Source: Gemmatimonadaceae bacterium (GTDB taxonomy: Bacteria > Gemmatimonadota > Gemmatimonadetes > Gemmatimonadales > Gemmatimonadaceae). Taken from it: DNA of 6,873 nucleotides. The DNA is taken from NCBI GenBank assembly GCA_014378185.1, contig JACMOE010000278.1:1-6873 (forward strand). The letters are read 5' to 3'. Below are positions 6,061 to 6,873 of the stretch, piece after piece. Every line of letters starts with the position of its first letter. The stretch's first letter is position 1. Under the pieces are notes generated by a model. That model was not told the origin of the DNA. It worked only from the letters and a program-made list of their open reading frames with translations, and did no database searches. Made by a program: the position numbers and the translations under genes.

Positions 6061-6431
6061 GACCCATTGTGGCAATATTACTTGGGACGTTCGCACTTTC
6101 TGCCCTTGGGTTCGCGGGAGTGTGGTTTGCGATGCCGGGCACACCATCGCCCCTTTATGTTGAAGGCCGCGTTAGCGACCCCAGTGGACGTGGGGTCAGT
6201 GAAGCAAGAATCGACGCTCGGTCGACATCTTTTCCGCCGGGCGTCAGCGCGCCTCACGTGACAACGGACAGTGCGGGCCGCTATGGCATCTCCATCTCGG
6301 ATGCGCTTTCCGAATCGCAGCTGGTTGTGACGGTCACCACCGCCGACGGACGCGTCGCCGCGCGAAGGTTAGCAAGACCTTCGTTTGGGGTCACGCGTCT
6401 GCATCTCGATTTGCAACTGACAGCACGATGA
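6057..6431 (+). CDS. Small membrane-anchored CarboxypepD_reg-like (beta-sandwich) protein
   Basis: 124 residues. The start ATG at 6057 has AAGGA at 6043-6047 (9 nt spacing) and overlaps the preceding ORF stop in ATGA, suggesting coupled translation. Residues 5-25 (VAILLGTFALSALGFAGVWF) form a signal anchor or uncleaved signal. Residues 34-121 match the carboxypeptidase regulatory-like / Ig-like beta-sandwich: YVEGRVSDPSGRGVSEARI, then TTDSAGRYGISI, then LVVTVTTADGR and a final strand LHLDLQL. The pattern 'G.V.D.sG.gv..A.i' followed by 'T...G.Y.i' is characteristic. Such domains bind or display rather than catalyse and often occur in cell-surface proteins. It probably faces the periplasm. Its overlap with an RHS-derived tail invites the idea of an immunity-type partner, but the fold is generic and this is weakly supported. 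Confidence 0.75.
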   Translation: MRPIVAILLGTFALSALGFAGVWFAMPGTPSPLYVEGRVSDPSGRGVSEARIDARSTSFPPGVSAPHVTTDSAGRYGISISDALSESQLVVTVTTADGRVAARRLARPSFGVTRLHLDLQLTAR

Positions 6432-6459
6432 GCTTCGTACGACCAGAACTACGTGGCGT

Positions 6460-6483
6460 GACCGACCGCGCGATCGGTCGGTC
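6460..6483 (+). terminator. GC-rich hairpin after the 6057 gene, possible weak terminator
   Basis: GACCGACCG-CGCGAT-CGGTCGGTC, a perfect 9-bp stem with a 6-nt loop, 28 bp after the stop codon. Only GAGTTTATG follows, so the T run is poor and Rho-independent termination would be weak. It may instead be an operator-like palindrome before the 6490 ORF. Confidence 0.4.
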
Positions 6484-6489
6484 GAGTTT

Positions 6490-6690
6490 ATGCCAATGAC
6501 TGCGATGCGATCACTCGCGCGAGTGCCTAGTCTGGTTGCCGCGACTGCGTTGTTTGTGGGGCGCGATCGCGTGTTCACGATTGTGGGCGCCGTGAGGACA
6601 GATCACAGTGCCAGACTCGGCACTGTGGTGACAATGAATCGCTCCAATTCCGAGGAAATGTTGGTTGAAGTTAATACTACCGATCTTCGA
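6490..6690 (+). pseudogene. Possible N-terminal part of a broken exported protein
   Basis: From ATG 6490 (or 6496, 6505) the frame reads MRSLARVPSLVAATALFVG, which resembles a signal peptide. Then comes FTIVGAVRTDHSARLG, faintly like the opening strands of a CarboxypepD_reg-like domain. The frame stays open to the window edge, but beyond about 6690 it is clearly the wrong frame, because the NHL signature is one frame over. No ribosome site precedes the start. It may be the frameshifted N-terminus of the NHL-containing gene, or chance. Confidence 0.25.
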
Positions 6691-6873
6691 TCGGATCGCC
6701 GGCGATGGACTACCGCACCCGTCTACCGGCCCAGCGCCCGTGGACGGCATCCAGGCGACACGAGCGGCCCTGGGCGCGCTCAACGGTGCGGCGCTCGCGT
6801 CCGACGGCTCGCTGTATATCGTGGACAATGCGCACAGTCTGGTGGGAGGAGCGTTCAATTCTGTTGCTCCTGC
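6638..6873 (+). pseudogene. NHL-repeat fragment of an RHS/teneurin-like protein, right end outside window
   Basis: The frame is open from the stop at 6635-6637 to the right edge. From 6692 it reads RIAGDGLPHPSTGPAP, then VDGIQATRAALGALNG, then AALASDGSLYIVDNAHSLV. This is the NHL repeat pattern 'iAGnG...dG.pAt.A.Lg.p.gvavd.dGslYIaDn..n.iR', common at the N-terminal side of RHS proteins. There is no ATG or ribosome site in this frame inside the window. GC rises from about 52 % (6601-6660) to about 74 % (6691-6780) exactly where the NHL reading starts. It may be the truncated remains of an older gene or the continuation of the 6490 frame after a frameshift. Confidence 0.5.

Noticed and set aside
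6511..6858. Minus-strand ORF of 115 codons at the right end
   Set aside because: Antisense to the NHL reading; composition is that of a shadow frame.

Overview
GC-rich window with no RNA genes, CRISPR array or insertion sequence that I can see. It looks like the chromosome of a free-living Gram-negative bacterium. The mix of exported hydrolase, lipoproteins, a regulatory-like beta-sandwich and RHS/NHL debris would fit Gemmatimonadota or a similar phylum, but this is inference from gene style; no marker gene is present.

Left part (1-2566, minus strand): an exported glycoside hydrolase family 3 enzyme fills 1-1848 and runs off the left edge, so its C-terminal tail is missing. A second minus-strand gene, a small exported SnoaL/DUF4440-type (NTF2 fold) lipoprotein, lies 172 bp upstream of it. 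Middle (2735-4654, plus strand): divergently from these come a proline/alanine/glycine-rich lipoprotein, a strong intrinsic terminator at 3431-3460, and a lipoprotein with a beta-propeller related to GH43/GH32-type enzymes. These genes are high in GC, intact and ordinary.

Right part (about 4690-6690, plus strand): the character changes. GC falls (about 46 % over 5941-6060, against about 72 % at 121-180 and about 75 % at 4561-4620), and the DNA holds pieces of RHS/YD-repeat proteins in several frames next to small intact genes. An RHS core terminus (YVRNDPTNAVDPSGL, then a glycine-rich tail) ends at 4980 and overlaps the start of a leucine-rich-repeat (LRR) gene. A second RHS fragment (YD repeat at 5825-5926) is followed in another frame by a coding-looking tail. 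That tail ends at 6060 and overlaps by four bases (ATGA) the start of a small membrane-anchored CarboxypepD_reg-like gene at 6057. From about 6690 GC jumps to about 74 % and an NHL-repeat fragment, a domain common in RHS/teneurin-like proteins, runs to the right edge.

The layout 'RHS tip + overlapping small gene', seen twice, resembles orphan RHS C-terminus/immunity modules of polymorphic toxin loci. This is the most interesting reading of the window. No toxin domain is recognisable and several pieces are broken, so it remains a hypothesis.
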